A stretch of 37,891 nt of DNA, taken from the NCBI GenBank assembly GCA_016290905.1, contig JAEEVO010000019.1, positions 1 through 37,891 on the forward strand, written 5' to 3'. Below are positions 13,736 to 22,240 of this stretch, piece by piece (position 1 is the stretch's first letter; each line of letters opens with the position of its first letter). A program made the position numbers and the translations under genes. Source of the stretch: Lachnospiraceae bacterium (GTDB taxonomy: Bacteria > Bacillota > Clostridia > Lachnospirales > Lachnospiraceae). The notes beneath the pieces are model-generated. The model searched no databases and was not told the DNA's origin. It was given only the letters and a program-made list of their open reading frames with translations.

Positions 13736-14622
13736 CATTTGTTTTTTCAGGTCAGGGCGACCAGTACCCCGGGATGGGGAAAGACCTGTTTGAAAAATAT
13801 ACTGTTGCAAAAGAAGTTTTTGAAATGTGTGATAAAATCCGTCCGGGAACTATGACACAGTGTTTCGAAGGTACTGCCGAAGAACTGAAGGAAACGGCAA
13901 ATACTCAGCCGTGTCTGTTTGCGATGGAGCTGGCAGCGGCAAAAATCCTTCTTGAAAAAGGCATCGTTCCCGACGCCGTTGCGGGGTTCTCTCTGGGAGA
14001 AGTGGTTGCAGCCACCGTCAGCGGGGTATTTGATACGGAAACAGGATTCCGGCTTGTGTGTAAGCGGGGCGAGCTTATGCAGCATGAGGCTGAAAAGCAT
14101 GAGACATCAATGGCTGCCGTTGTTAAGCTTACTTCGGAACGGGTTCGGGAGTTATGCGATAATTACAGGGATGTTTATCCCGTAAACTTTAACTGTCCGG
14201 GACAGGTAACGGTATCGGGTCTTACTTCGCAAATGGCAGAATTCTGCAATGATGTGAAGGCTGCGGGCGGAAGGGCCATTCCTCTCAAAGTAAAAGGAGC
14301 ATTTCACTCGCCGTTCATGAAAGAGGCTGCGAATGCATTTGCAAAAGAACTTGCACAGGTGTTCATACATACCGGCAGGATACCTCTTTATTCCGATGTG
14401 ACTTCGGAACCCTACGGAAAGGATGCGGCAGGACTCTTATCTTCACAGATAGCGAGCCCCGTACAGTGGGAGAAGCTTATCCGTAATATGATATCAGACG
14501 GTATAGACTGTTTTTACGAGATAGGTCCCGGAATGACACTGACTAATATGATAAAGAAGACGGATCCCGATGTGACTGCTGTCAGCGTTACGGGATACCT
14601 TGCGGAGGTGGAAGCATGCTGA
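13723..14622 (+). CDS. fabD: Malonyl-CoA:ACP transacylase
   Basis: FabD loads malonyl groups onto AcpP. The 299-residue product shows GQGDQYPGMG (10-19), nucleophile Ser90 in the GFSLGEV elbow, catalytic His195 in KGAFHSPFM and YEIGPGMTL near the end. The usual elbow is GHSLGE; here Phe89 replaces His, a conservative oddity that leaves Ser90 in place. The start lies inside the end of fabK, and the stop overlaps fabG by 7 bases, so translation is probably coupled. Confidence 0.93.
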   Translation: MGKIAFVFSGQGDQYPGMGKDLFEKYTVAKEVFEMCDKIRPGTMTQCFEGTAEELKETANTQPCLFAMELAAAKILLEKGIVPDAVAGFSLGEVVAATVSGVFDTETGFRLVCKRGELMQHEAEKHETSMAAVVKLTSERVRELCDNYRDVYPVNFNCPGQVTVSGLTSQMAEFCNDVKAAGGRAIPLKVKGAFHSPFMKEAANAFAKELAQVFIHTGRIPLYSDVTSEPYGKDAAGLLSSQIASPVQWEKLIRNMISDGIDCFYEIGPGMTLTNMIKKTDPDVTAVSVTGYLAEVEAC

Positions 14623-15344
14623 AAGGAAAAACGGCTATAGTTACGGGAGGCTCCCGCGGTATCGGTGAAGCGATAGTATACAGGCTTGCTTCCCTTGGCG
14701 CTGATGTTGCCGTGATATATGCGGGTAATACAGAGGCGGCGGAAAAAGTCTGCGACAAATGCAGGACTCAGTTGGGAGTTTCAGCAAAAGCATATAAATG
14801 TGACGTTTCGGATTTTAACGAAGTAAAGGAAACCGTAGCGGCGATCAAAGCCGATTTCGGGACTGTACATATACTTGTAAACAATGCAGGTATCACACAT
14901 GACGGGCTGGTCGTCATGATGAAGGAAGAGGATTTTGACGCGGTAACAGATACGAACCTTAAAGGTGCATTCAATATGATCCGTCACTGCAGCGGGCTTT
15001 TTCTGCGCAACCGGGAAGGTTCGATCGTAAATATCACGTCTGTGTCCGGACTGACGGGAAATGCGGGACAGAGCAATTATTCCGCATCAAAAGCAGGTCT
15101 TATCGGTTTGACCAAGTCGGTGGCTAAGGAGCTGGCACCTAAAGGCATCCGCTGTAATGCGGTAGCCCCGGGGTTTATATTGACGGACATGACCGGAGAT
15201 CAGACGGATAATCCTTTGCTTAAAATGATCCCTCTCGGAAGAATGGGTGAAACGGAAGATGTGGCAGATGCAGTCGCATTTCTAGCCACGGCAAAATACA
15301 TAACAGGTGAAGTCCTCCGTGTGGACGGCGGCATAGCCATGTAA
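14616..15344 (+). CDS. fabG: 3-oxoacyl-ACP reductase
   Basis: This is the NADPH-dependent first reduction of the elongation cycle. The 242-residue short-chain dehydrogenase has TGGSRGIG (10-17), NNAG (89-92), and the catalytic set Ser142, Tyr155 and Lys159 (YSASKAG). The C-terminus ends in RVDGGIAM, typical of FabG. It starts within fabD, with GGAGG upstream, and fabF follows 11 bases after its stop. Confidence 0.93.
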   Translation: MLKGKTAIVTGGSRGIGEAIVYRLASLGADVAVIYAGNTEAAEKVCDKCRTQLGVSAKAYKCDVSDFNEVKETVAAIKADFGTVHILVNNAGITHDGLVVMMKEEDFDAVTDTNLKGAFNMIRHCSGLFLRNREGSIVNITSVSGLTGNAGQSNYSASKAGLIGLTKSVAKELAPKGIRCNAVAPGFILTDMTGDQTDNPLLKMIPLGRMGETEDVADAVAFLATAKYITGEVLRVDGGIAM

Positions 15345-15355
15345 GGAGTCAAGTA

Positions 15356-16594
15356 ATGAATGAAATAAGAAGAGTCGTTGTTACCGGTATCGGTGCAATC
15401 ACCCCTTTGGGGAATACGGTATCGGAGACCTGGGAAGGATTAAAAAACGGAAAAAACGGTATAGCGCCGATCACAGCGTTTGATACCGAAAATTATAAAG
15501 CAAAGCTTGGAGCGGAAGTAAAGAATTTCGATCCTAAGGATTATATGGATGTAAATGACACGCTCCGTACAGACCGTTACGCGCAGTTCGCCGTTGCGGC
15601 AGCGGATGCGGCAGTAAATGAGAGCGGGATAGAAGGAACAGTCGATCCTGACCGTTTTGCGGTTATATTCGGTACGGGCATAGGCGGGATAGGAACTTTT
15701 GAAAGGGAACATACAAAACTGATGGAACGAGGTCCGCGCCGTGTTTCGTCTCTGTTTGTCCCGATGATGATCGGCAACATGGCTTCGGGCATGATCGCCA
15801 TACGTCATGACTGCCGCGGTCCGGCTATGCCTGCAGTTACTGCCTGTGCTTCCGGCTCGAATGCGATAGGCGAAGCAATGAGGCTTATCCGGCACGGTTA
15901 TGCAGACGCCGTTATCTCAGGAGGAGCGGAGGCTGCGATCATACCGTCATCTGTTGCAGGCTTTATCAATATGCAGGCTCTGTCCTCCTCGGACGATCCT
16001 AACGCAGCGTCCCTGCCTTTTGACAAGCGCAGAGCCGGATTTGTGATCGGCGAGGGTGCGGTAGCTCTTGTACTTGAGGAGTATGAACATGCAAAAGAGA
16101 GATGTGCAAAGATCTACGGTGAGATCTGCGGATACGGGTCAACCTGTGACGCATACCACATAACCTCTCCGCATCCCGAAGCAAGAGGTGGGGCAAAAGC
16201 CATGACAGATGCCATGAAAGAGGCCGGTTATTCCGAAAAGGACATAGTCTACATCAATGCTCACGGAACCGGAACCCCGATGAATGATAAGGTAGAGACC
16301 ATCGCTATAAAAAAGGCTCTCGGAGAAGAAAATGCAAAAAAAGCATTTGTAAGCTCCACAAAATCCATGACGGGACATATGCTCGGGGCAGCAGGTGCCA
16401 TCGAGGCAATGGCATGTCTGTTTGCTCTGAAGGAGGGTATCATTCCCCCGACTATCAATCTAAAAGAACAGGATGAAGACTGTGACTTAAACTGCGTGCC
16501 GAATACCGCGGTAAAGGCCGATATCACTCTGGCACTTTCAAATTCTCTGGGATTCGGCGGTCATAATGCTTGTCTTGCCTTCAGAAAGGTGTAA
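15356..16594 (+). CDS. fabF: Beta-ketoacyl-ACP synthase II
   Basis: FabF condenses malonyl-ACP with the growing acyl-ACP. The 412-residue thiolase-fold enzyme has nucleophile Cys164 (TACASGSNAIG) and the two histidines His303 (NAHGTGTPMND) and His341 (KSMTGHMLGAAGA), the Cys-His-His triad of elongating ketosynthases rather than the Cys-His-Asn set of FabH. It ends in SNSLGFGGHNACLAF as usual. It is the only condensing enzyme in the operon. Confidence 0.95.
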   Translation: MNEIRRVVVTGIGAITPLGNTVSETWEGLKNGKNGIAPITAFDTENYKAKLGAEVKNFDPKDYMDVNDTLRTDRYAQFAVAAADAAVNESGIEGTVDPDRFAVIFGTGIGGIGTFEREHTKLMERGPRRVSSLFVPMMIGNMASGMIAIRHDCRGPAMPAVTACASGSNAIGEAMRLIRHGYADAVISGGAEAAIIPSSVAGFINMQALSSSDDPNAASLPFDKRRAGFVIGEGAVALVLEEYEHAKERCAKIYGEICGYGSTCDAYHITSPHPEARGGAKAMTDAMKEAGYSEKDIVYINAHGTGTPMNDKVETIAIKKALGEENAKKAFVSSTKSMTGHMLGAAGAIEAMACLFALKEGIIPPTINLKEQDEDCDLNCVPNTAVKADITLALSNSLGFGGHNACLAFRKV

Positions 16595-16599
16595 CAGTC

Positions 16600-17028
16600 A
16601 TGAAAGAAAACGATATCCGAAAATATGCGGAGCTTATGAAAGAACTTGGACTTACCGGACTTGAAATATCGACAGGCGATACCAAAGTCCGTCTGGAGAG
16701 AATGGCAGCCGTTCAGGCAAAGGAGAATGTATATACGGCTCCTGAACCTGCCGCGGTACAGATCATTCCCGAAAGCGGAGACTGCGTCAGCGTTAAGTCT
16801 CCGATAGTCGGCGTCTTTTATGCTGCTCCCGCCGAAAATGCAAAGGCCTACGTCAGCATAGGCGACAGTGTGAAAAAAGGACAGACACTCTGTGTTATAG
16901 AAGCCATGAAGCTCATGAACGAGATTACAGCAGAAGAAGACGGGACTGTTACCGAAATCTGTGTTAAGAACGGACAGGTTGTGGAATATGGCACGGAGCT
17001 TTTCAAAATACGGAGGCAGGCATCATGA
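16600..17028 (+). CDS. accB: Biotin carboxyl carrier protein of acetyl-CoA carboxylase
   Basis: The product is 142 residues from the ATG at 16600, which has AAAGGTG upstream; an earlier in-frame ATG inside fabF lacks one. It holds a helical N-terminus (KENDIRKYAELMKEL), an Ala/Pro/Glu linker and the biotinyl domain with Lys104 in the EAMKLMNE motif. It carries the carboxybiotin between AccC and the AccAD transferase. No biotin ligase gene is in the window. Confidence 0.95.
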   Translation: MKENDIRKYAELMKELGLTGLEISTGDTKVRLERMAAVQAKENVYTAPEPAAVQIIPESGDCVSVKSPIVGVFYAAPAENAKAYVSIGDSVKKGQTLCVIEAMKLMNEITAEEDGTVTEICVKNGQVVEYGTELFKIRRQAS

Positions 17029-17441
17029 ACAGAGAAGAAATAATGGGTATATTGCCGCACCGCGACAATATGCTCCTGCTAGATGATGTTGAAAATATGG
17101 ACGGTACGGCTGTCGGACATTACATGGTCCGTGGAGATGAGTTTTTCCTTAAAGGGCATTTCCCGGGTAACCCGATAGTTCCGGGTGTGATACTTTGCGA
17201 AATTCTGGCACAGTCTGCCTGCATTTTGATGAAGGATGTGATGACAGAAGGAAAGATTGCCGTATATACAGGGCTTAATAATGTAAAATTCCGTTCACCC
17301 GTAAAAACCGGAGATACCGTCGAGAGCAGGTGCAGTATCAAGCGTTCAAAACATCCCTTTTATTTTGCGGAGGGTATCGTAACCGTTGACGGAAAGCTTT
17401 GCGTATCCGCCGAGTTTTCATTTGCTATCACAGGAGCATAG
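17025..17441 (+). CDS. fabZ: 3-hydroxyacyl-ACP dehydratase
   Basis: FabZ dehydrates 3-hydroxyacyl-ACP to the enoyl form for FabK. The 138-residue hot-dog-fold protein has LPHRDNMLLLD near the start, catalytic His45 in KGHFPGNPIVPGV and the paired acidic Glu59 in the following helix. The ATG overlaps the accB stop (ATGA). No FabA/FabM/FabN isomerase accompanies it, so how any unsaturated acids would be made is not evident here. Confidence 0.93.
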   Translation: MNREEIMGILPHRDNMLLLDDVENMDGTAVGHYMVRGDEFFLKGHFPGNPIVPGVILCEILAQSACILMKDVMTEGKIAVYTGLNNVKFRSPVKTGDTVESRCSIKRSKHPFYFAEGIVTVDGKLCVSAEFSFAITGA

Positions 17442-17444
17442 ACT

Positions 17445-18752
17445 ATGTTTTCAAAAATACTTATCGCAAATCGTGGAGAGATCGCAGTCCGTATCATAAG
17501 GGCCTGTAAGGAAATGGGCGTTGCCACTGTGGCTGTTTATTCGGAGGCTGATAAAAACGCGCTTCATGCCGCACTTGCGGATGAGAGCTATTGCATAGGC
17601 GGACCCGAGGCATCCGAAAGCTATCTGCAGGAAAACAGGATAATAAGCACGGCTCTCCTGGCCGGTGCTCAGGCCATCCATCCCGGCTACGGGTTCCTTT
17701 CGGAGAACGCGCATTTTGCCCGTGCGTGTCGAAAAAACGGACTTGTATTTATCGGACCGGATCCGGAGAGCATGGAAAGATTCAGCGACAAAGCCATATT
17801 AAAGGAGATTATCCGTGGAACAGGATTGTCGGTTATACCCGGGACAAAGGCTGTTTTGTCCCTGAACGAAGCAACGCAGGCTGCCGAAAGGATAGGATAT
17901 CCTGTCATGCTTAAAGCCTGTGCCGGCGGTGGGGGAAGAGGCATCAGACTTGTCCGCTCAAAGGATGAGCTGGAAGATGCGTACCTGCAGGCTTCGGGCG
18001 AGGCGCTAAGTGCCTTCGGCGATGGAAGCCTGTATCTTGAAAAATATATTTTCCCGGCAAGACATGTTGAACTGCAGATACTGGCCGACGAATACGGGAA
18101 TGCGGTATGTCTCGGAGACAGGGACTGTTCTCTGCAGAGAAGGAATCAGAAGCTTCTTGAGGAAACGCCTTCTCCCGCGGTAAGCACAGAGCAGAGGAAG
18201 AGAATAATAGAGCTTGCGGTCGACGCTGTAAAAAAGATAGGATATGTGGGTGCCGGAACACTTGAATTCCTGCTTGACAGGGAAGGAAACTTCTGGTTTA
18301 TGGAAATGAATGTCCGTCTGCAGGTGGAACACTGTGTGACCGAGATGCTCACCGGAATCGATCTTGTAAAATGGCAGATACGTATAGCGGCGGGAATTCC
18401 TCTCAATTTTACGCAGGAGGATGTCATGATGAAAGGCTCGGCAATAGAGTGCCGTATCAACGCGAAAAGCTGCGGTACCTTGAAGATGCTCCATGTTCCG
18501 GGAGGACTTTCCGTTCGTTTTGATACATGCCTGATAGACGGGTCGACAGTGTCTCCATATTACGATCCGCTGCTTGGCAAGCTGATTGTATCGGGAAACG
18601 ATCGTGAGGAGACACTTCGTAAGATGAGGGTGTCGTTATGTGAGCTTGTGATCGACGGGATACCAACAAATATCGAGGAGCAGCTCCGTATTGTTGATGA
18701 TGAACGGTTTACTGCCGGAAATTATGATCTGACTTTTATGGGAAGCAGGTGA
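17445..18752 (+). CDS. accC: Biotin carboxylase subunit of acetyl-CoA carboxylase
   Basis: This ATP-grasp enzyme carboxylates the biotin on AccB with bicarbonate. The 435-residue product has the full set: ILIANRGEIAVRIIRAC at the N-terminus, HPGYGFLSENA, the glycine-rich ATP loop KACAGGGGRGIRLV, FMEMNVRLQVEHCVTEM for Mg-ATP and catalysis, and IECRINAK. Slightly shorter than the usual 447-450 residues, trimmed at the C-terminus. It starts 4 bases after fabZ. Confidence 0.95.
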   Translation: MFSKILIANRGEIAVRIIRACKEMGVATVAVYSEADKNALHAALADESYCIGGPEASESYLQENRIISTALLAGAQAIHPGYGFLSENAHFARACRKNGLVFIGPDPESMERFSDKAILKEIIRGTGLSVIPGTKAVLSLNEATQAAERIGYPVMLKACAGGGGRGIRLVRSKDELEDAYLQASGEALSAFGDGSLYLEKYIFPARHVELQILADEYGNAVCLGDRDCSLQRRNQKLLEETPSPAVSTEQRKRIIELAVDAVKKIGYVGAGTLEFLLDREGNFWFMEMNVRLQVEHCVTEMLTGIDLVKWQIRIAAGIPLNFTQEDVMMKGSAIECRINAKSCGTLKMLHVPGGLSVRFDTCLIDGSTVSPYYDPLLGKLIVSGNDREETLRKMRVSLCELVIDGIPTNIEEQLRIVDDERFTAGNYDLTFMGSR

Positions 18753-18756
18753 GAAA

Positions 18757-19617
18757 ATGGCGTTGTTTAATTTTTTACGACCTAAGAACAAGCTGGAAGA
18801 AGGAGGACGATCCTCCGCTCCCGTACAGCAAGATGCCGGAGAACCGGAGGAAAACTGTCCCAACTGTCATAAAGACATACCATTGAGCAGGCTTTGGGCC
18901 AACAATCTTGTCTGCAGCTGCGGTTATCATTTCCGTATGAAAGCACGCCAGCGTATTCAGACTATAACAGACAAAGGAAGCTTTCACGAGATGTATCCCC
19001 GCATGAAATCGGGGAATCCGCTTAACTTTCCGGGTTATAAAGAAAAAATCGGAACGGTACGGGTTGCAAGCGGGGAAGAAGAGGCGGTGGTCTGCGGTAC
19101 CGCATCCATCGGCAGGCAGAGATGCTGTCTGTTTGTCATGGAACCGGGCTTTATGATGGGCAGCATGGGCAGCGCTGTGGGAGAGAAGATTACCCTTCTG
19201 TTTGAGTACGCAGTGGAACATCGGCTGCCTGTTGTCGGGTTTACCGTTTCGGGAGGAGCGCGTATGCAGGAGGGGTTACTTTCACTCATGCAGATGGCAA
19301 AGACCAGTGCCGCGGTAAAAAGACACAGCGATGCAGGGCTTCTTTACATAGCGGTGCTTACCGATCCGACGACCGGTGGAGTGACGGCAAGCTTTGCAAT
19401 GGAAGCGGACATAATCCTAGCCGAACCCGGAGCTACAATCGGCTTTGCCGGAGCAAGAGTGATAAAACAGACTACGAAGAAAGCACTTCCCGAAGGTTTC
19501 CAGACATCCGAAACCGTAATGGAACACGGCTTTGTAGACAGTATTGTACCACGTTCCGGACAAAAGAAATATCTGGCCGAATTACTAAAAATGCATAATT
19601 GGAGGGCAATCATATGA
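18757..19617 (+). CDS. accD: Acetyl-CoA carboxylase carboxyltransferase beta subunit
   Basis: The 286-residue product forms the carboxyltransferase with AccA. After a short charged N-terminus comes a zinc ribbon: CPNC (about 34-37), then CSCGYHFRM about 20 residues later. The second cysteine pair is Cys-x-Cys rather than the usual Cys-x-x-Cys, one residue short. The crotonase-fold core follows, with [22 protein letters not shown] and [15 protein letters not shown] as in other AccD. The TGA stop overlaps the accA start (ATGA). Confidence 0.92.
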   Translation: MALFNFLRPKNKLEEGGRSSAPVQQDAGEPEENCPNCHKDIPLSRLWANNLVCSCGYHFRMKARQRIQTITDKGSFHEMYPRMKSGNPLNFPGYKEKIGTVRVASGEEEAVVCGTASIGRQRCCLFVMEPGFMMGSMGSAVGEKITLLFEYAVEHRLPVVGFTVSGGARMQEGLLSLMQMAKTSAAVKRHSDAGLLYIAVLTDPTTGGVTASFAMEADIILAEPGATIGFAGARVIKQTTKKALPEGFQTSETVMEHGFVDSIVPRSGQKKYLAELLKMHNWRAII

Positions 19618-20405
19618 CTGATACGGCATACGGGCGTGTGAAGCTTGCCCGTGACAGTCAAAGGCCTACCGGACTTGACTATATAAGAAAAATATTTAAA
19701 GGCTTTATCGAACTGCACGGAGACAGACGGTACTCCGATGATCCCGCGATCGTAGGCGGTATAGCAAGGCTGAACGATCTGCCGGTAACGGTAATAGCCA
19801 TAGAAAAAGGACATACTGCAAAAGAAAGGACATACAGAAATTTCGGAGCGCCACAGCCGGAAGGCTACAGAAAGGCTCTGCGGCTGATGAAACAGGCCGA
19901 GAAATTCGGAAGACCCGTAATCTGTTTCGTTGATACTTCAGGGGCATACTGCGGTGTAGGTGCAGAGGAGAGGGGGCAGGGTCAGGCTATTGCCGAAAAC
20001 CTGATGGAAATGTCCACTCTCTGTGTCCCCGTTATCACCATACTTATAGGCGAGGGAGGCAGTGGCGGTGCACTAGCACTGGCAGTGGCAGACAGGGTAT
20101 GGATGCTGCAGAACGCAGTATATTCGGTAATCTCCCCCGAAGGCTGTGCGAGCATCCTATGGAAGGATCCCGAAAAGGCGGAGACTGCGGCCGCAAGCTT
20201 AAAGCTTACCGCAGAGGATGCAAAAAGCCTGGGAGTGATAGAGCGCATTCTTTCTGAAAACGAAATTGGAAAAAAGGAGTTTTATGACCGTATCCGCATG
20301 ATGTTAACCGAAGAACTGGAGGAACTGACCCGGGATGTGGATCTGACACAGAACCGTTATGACAGATTCCGTAAACTCGGACAGAGCGCGGTCATAAAGG
20401 AATGA
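19614..20405 (+). CDS. accA: Acetyl-CoA carboxylase carboxyltransferase alpha subunit
   Basis: The start was set at the ATG 7 bases after GGAGGG (19601-19606); a TTG at 19599 overlaps that ribosome site. The 263-residue product shows [22 protein letters not shown] at the start, the [17 protein letters not shown] segment and [19 protein letters not shown] with [16 protein letters not shown], which bind acetyl-CoA at the subunit interface. It is shorter than the approximately 320-residue E. coli protein, as is usual for clostridial AccA. It overlaps the next gene's first possible ATG. Confidence 0.95.
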   Translation: MTDTAYGRVKLARDSQRPTGLDYIRKIFKGFIELHGDRRYSDDPAIVGGIARLNDLPVTVIAIEKGHTAKERTYRNFGAPQPEGYRKALRLMKQAEKFGRPVICFVDTSGAYCGVGAEERGQGQAIAENLMEMSTLCVPVITILIGEGGSGGALALAVADRVWMLQNAVYSVISPEGCASILWKDPEKAETAAASLKLTAEDAKSLGVIERILSENEIGKKEFYDRIRMMLTEELEELTRDVDLTQNRYDRFRKLGQSAVIKE

Positions 20406-20407
20406 TC

Positions 20408-22042
20408 ATGAGTATATATAAACAATATTGCGATGAGGTTTTCGATGAAGCCGGGAAATTAAAAGATTTTTCGCTCAGATACCCTGAAAATTTTAATTTC
20501 GGTTATGATGTTGTCGACCGGATAGCTGATGAAACTCCGGATAAAAGAGCTCTTGTATGGTGTAACGTCGAGGGCGAAGAGCATGTTTTTTCTTTCGGGG
20601 ATATTAAGAGATACAGTAACCGTATTGCAAATACATTCCGTAAACGGGGTATCGGCAGGGGTGACCGTGTCATGCTGATCCTAAAGCGACATTACGAATA
20701 CTGGTTTGCGGCTATTGCGCTGCATAAGCTCGGCGCGGTCGTGATCCCGGCCACACATATGCTGATGGTAAGCGATCTGGTCTACCGTATAAAAACAGCC
20801 AAGGTTAAAGCCATAGTTTGTACCTCGCAGAATGAGATACCGGAAAAGGTGCTCGCGGCGGTAAAGGAACTGAATGCGGATATTAAGCTGTTTTGTGTTC
20901 AGGAAGAGAAAACCGGATTTGAAAACCTTAACGCAGCCATGGAAAATGAGAGTGAGGAATTTGAACGGGCAGAGACGCTTGCAACTGATCCGATGATGAT
21001 GTATTTTACATCGGGAACGACCGGATACCCCAAGGGAGTGATCCACGATTTTATATATCCGCTTGCACATATCATAACTGCCAAATACTGGCACCGTGCC
21101 GAGGATAACGGCCTGCACTTTACTGTGGCGGAGACCGGCTGGGCGAAGGCTTCATGGGGTAAACTGTACGGACAGTGGCTTATCGGCAGTGCCGTGATGG
21201 TATATGACTTCGATAATTTCGATCCGAAACAGCTGGCGACCGTCATCAACCGTTATGAAGTAACAACCTTCTGCGCGCCGCCCACGGTTTACCGTTATCT
21301 TGTAAGAAAGGGTGTTCCCAAAATGCCGACACTTAAACATGCGACAACGGCGGGAGAAACGCTGGCACCCGAAATATTCAGGAAATTCACCGAGACAGTG
21401 GGAGTTCCTTTATGTGAAGGGTACGGACAGACCGAGACAACCCTGCTCATCGGAAATTTTAAAGGATATGAAGCTGTTGAAGGTTCAATGGGGATACCCT
21501 CGCCTTTTTACAATATCGAACTTCGTGGAAAGGACGGAAAGCCTGTAAAGGTCGGAGAAATCGGGGAGGTTGTGGTCATTCCCGATGAATCCGGAAGGCA
21601 TCCGGGTATATTTACCGGATATCTGGATAATGATGAACAGTACCGTTATGTATGGCGCGGAGGGGTATATCATACCGGAGATGCGGCATATATCGATGAA
21701 AACGGCAGGTACTGGTTTCACGGAAGATTTGATGATATAATCAAAACAGGCGGATTCCGCGTAGGTCCTTACGAGGTTGAAAATGTTCTTATGGAACATC
21801 CGGCAGTCCTGGAATGCAGTGTGGTTGGTGTACCGAATCCGCTTAGAGGTCAGGAAATCAAAGCTGTTATTGTTCTTTCCGAAGGCTATCGCCCTTCCGC
21901 CGAACTTGAAATGGAGATAAAGAACTTCTGCAACAGAAAGCTCGCGGAATACAAATGGGTCCGTTTGATCGAATTCATTTCGGATATGCCGAAGACTATC
22001 AGCGGAAAAATCCACAAAACCGTGCTCAGGGCCAAGGTTTAA
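20408..22042 (+). CDS. AMP-forming acyl-CoA synthetase (medium-chain type)
   Basis: The 544-residue ANL-family enzyme activates a carboxylic acid to acyl-AMP and then acyl-CoA (or possibly acyl-ACP). P-loop-like motif YFTSGTTGYPKGV at 199-211, GYGQTETT in the middle, the hinge region YHTGDAAYIDENGRYWFHGR and catalytic Lys534 in TISGKIHK. The sequence style resembles ACSM medium-chain acyl-CoA synthetases rather than acetyl-CoA synthetase. AAAGG at 20396-20400 fits the ATG at 20408 better than the one at 20402. It overlaps accA by its spacing and ends the operon, suggesting a role in recapturing free fatty acids. Substrate not provable from sequence. Confidence 0.8.
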   Translation: MSIYKQYCDEVFDEAGKLKDFSLRYPENFNFGYDVVDRIADETPDKRALVWCNVEGEEHVFSFGDIKRYSNRIANTFRKRGIGRGDRVMLILKRHYEYWFAAIALHKLGAVVIPATHMLMVSDLVYRIKTAKVKAIVCTSQNEIPEKVLAAVKELNADIKLFCVQEEKTGFENLNAAMENESEEFERAETLATDPMMMYFTSGTTGYPKGVIHDFIYPLAHIITAKYWHRAEDNGLHFTVAETGWAKASWGKLYGQWLIGSAVMVYDFDNFDPKQLATVINRYEVTTFCAPPTVYRYLVRKGVPKMPTLKHATTAGETLAPEIFRKFTETVGVPLCEGYGQTETTLLIGNFKGYEAVEGSMGIPSPFYNIELRGKDGKPVKVGEIGEVVVIPDESGRHPGIFTGYLDNDEQYRYVWRGGVYHTGDAAYIDENGRYWFHGRFDDIIKTGGFRVGPYEVENVLMEHPAVLECSVVGVPNPLRGQEIKAVIVLSEGYRPSAELEMEIKNFCNRKLAEYKWVRLIEFISDMPKTISGKIHKTVLRAKV

Positions 22043-22058
22043 GGAATAAACTAAAACT

Positions 22059-22095
22059 TCCCATATGTCATTCTGAGCGAAGCGAAGAATCTTAC
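22059..22095. repeat. Dispersed GAGCGAAGCGAAGAAT repeat (single unit)
   Basis: This 37-base unit matches the reverse complement of 4953-4989 at 36 of 37 positions. It starts 17 bases after the acyl-CoA synthetase stop and is partly palindromic (ATTCT..AGAAT). Confidence 0.85.
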
Positions 22096-22146
22096 AGGTT
22101 TTGTAGAAAAATATTATTTGTACTGTTAAAAATTTAATTAACGTGA

Positions 22147-22199
22147 TATAATAAAACCCGTATCAAAAGTTTGAAAACCATTAAGGCTTTTGAATACGG
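22147..22199 (+). promoter_or_regulatory. -10 box and 5'-end leader hairpin of the PAS regulator gene
   Basis: TATAAT at 22147-22152 predicts a transcript starting near 22159. From 22158 the RNA would at once fold into a long hairpin: CCGTATCAAAAG (22158-22169) with CTTTTG-A-ATACGG (22187-22199), 12 pairs with one bulged A and a 17-base loop. The -35 is weak (about TGTTAA at 22124). Such a 5'-terminal stem may stabilise the mRNA or serve as a control element. Confidence 0.5.
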
Positions 22200-22240
22200 T
22201 ATTACCAAAGAATACAGATTACTCTGCAAAAGGAGTTATT

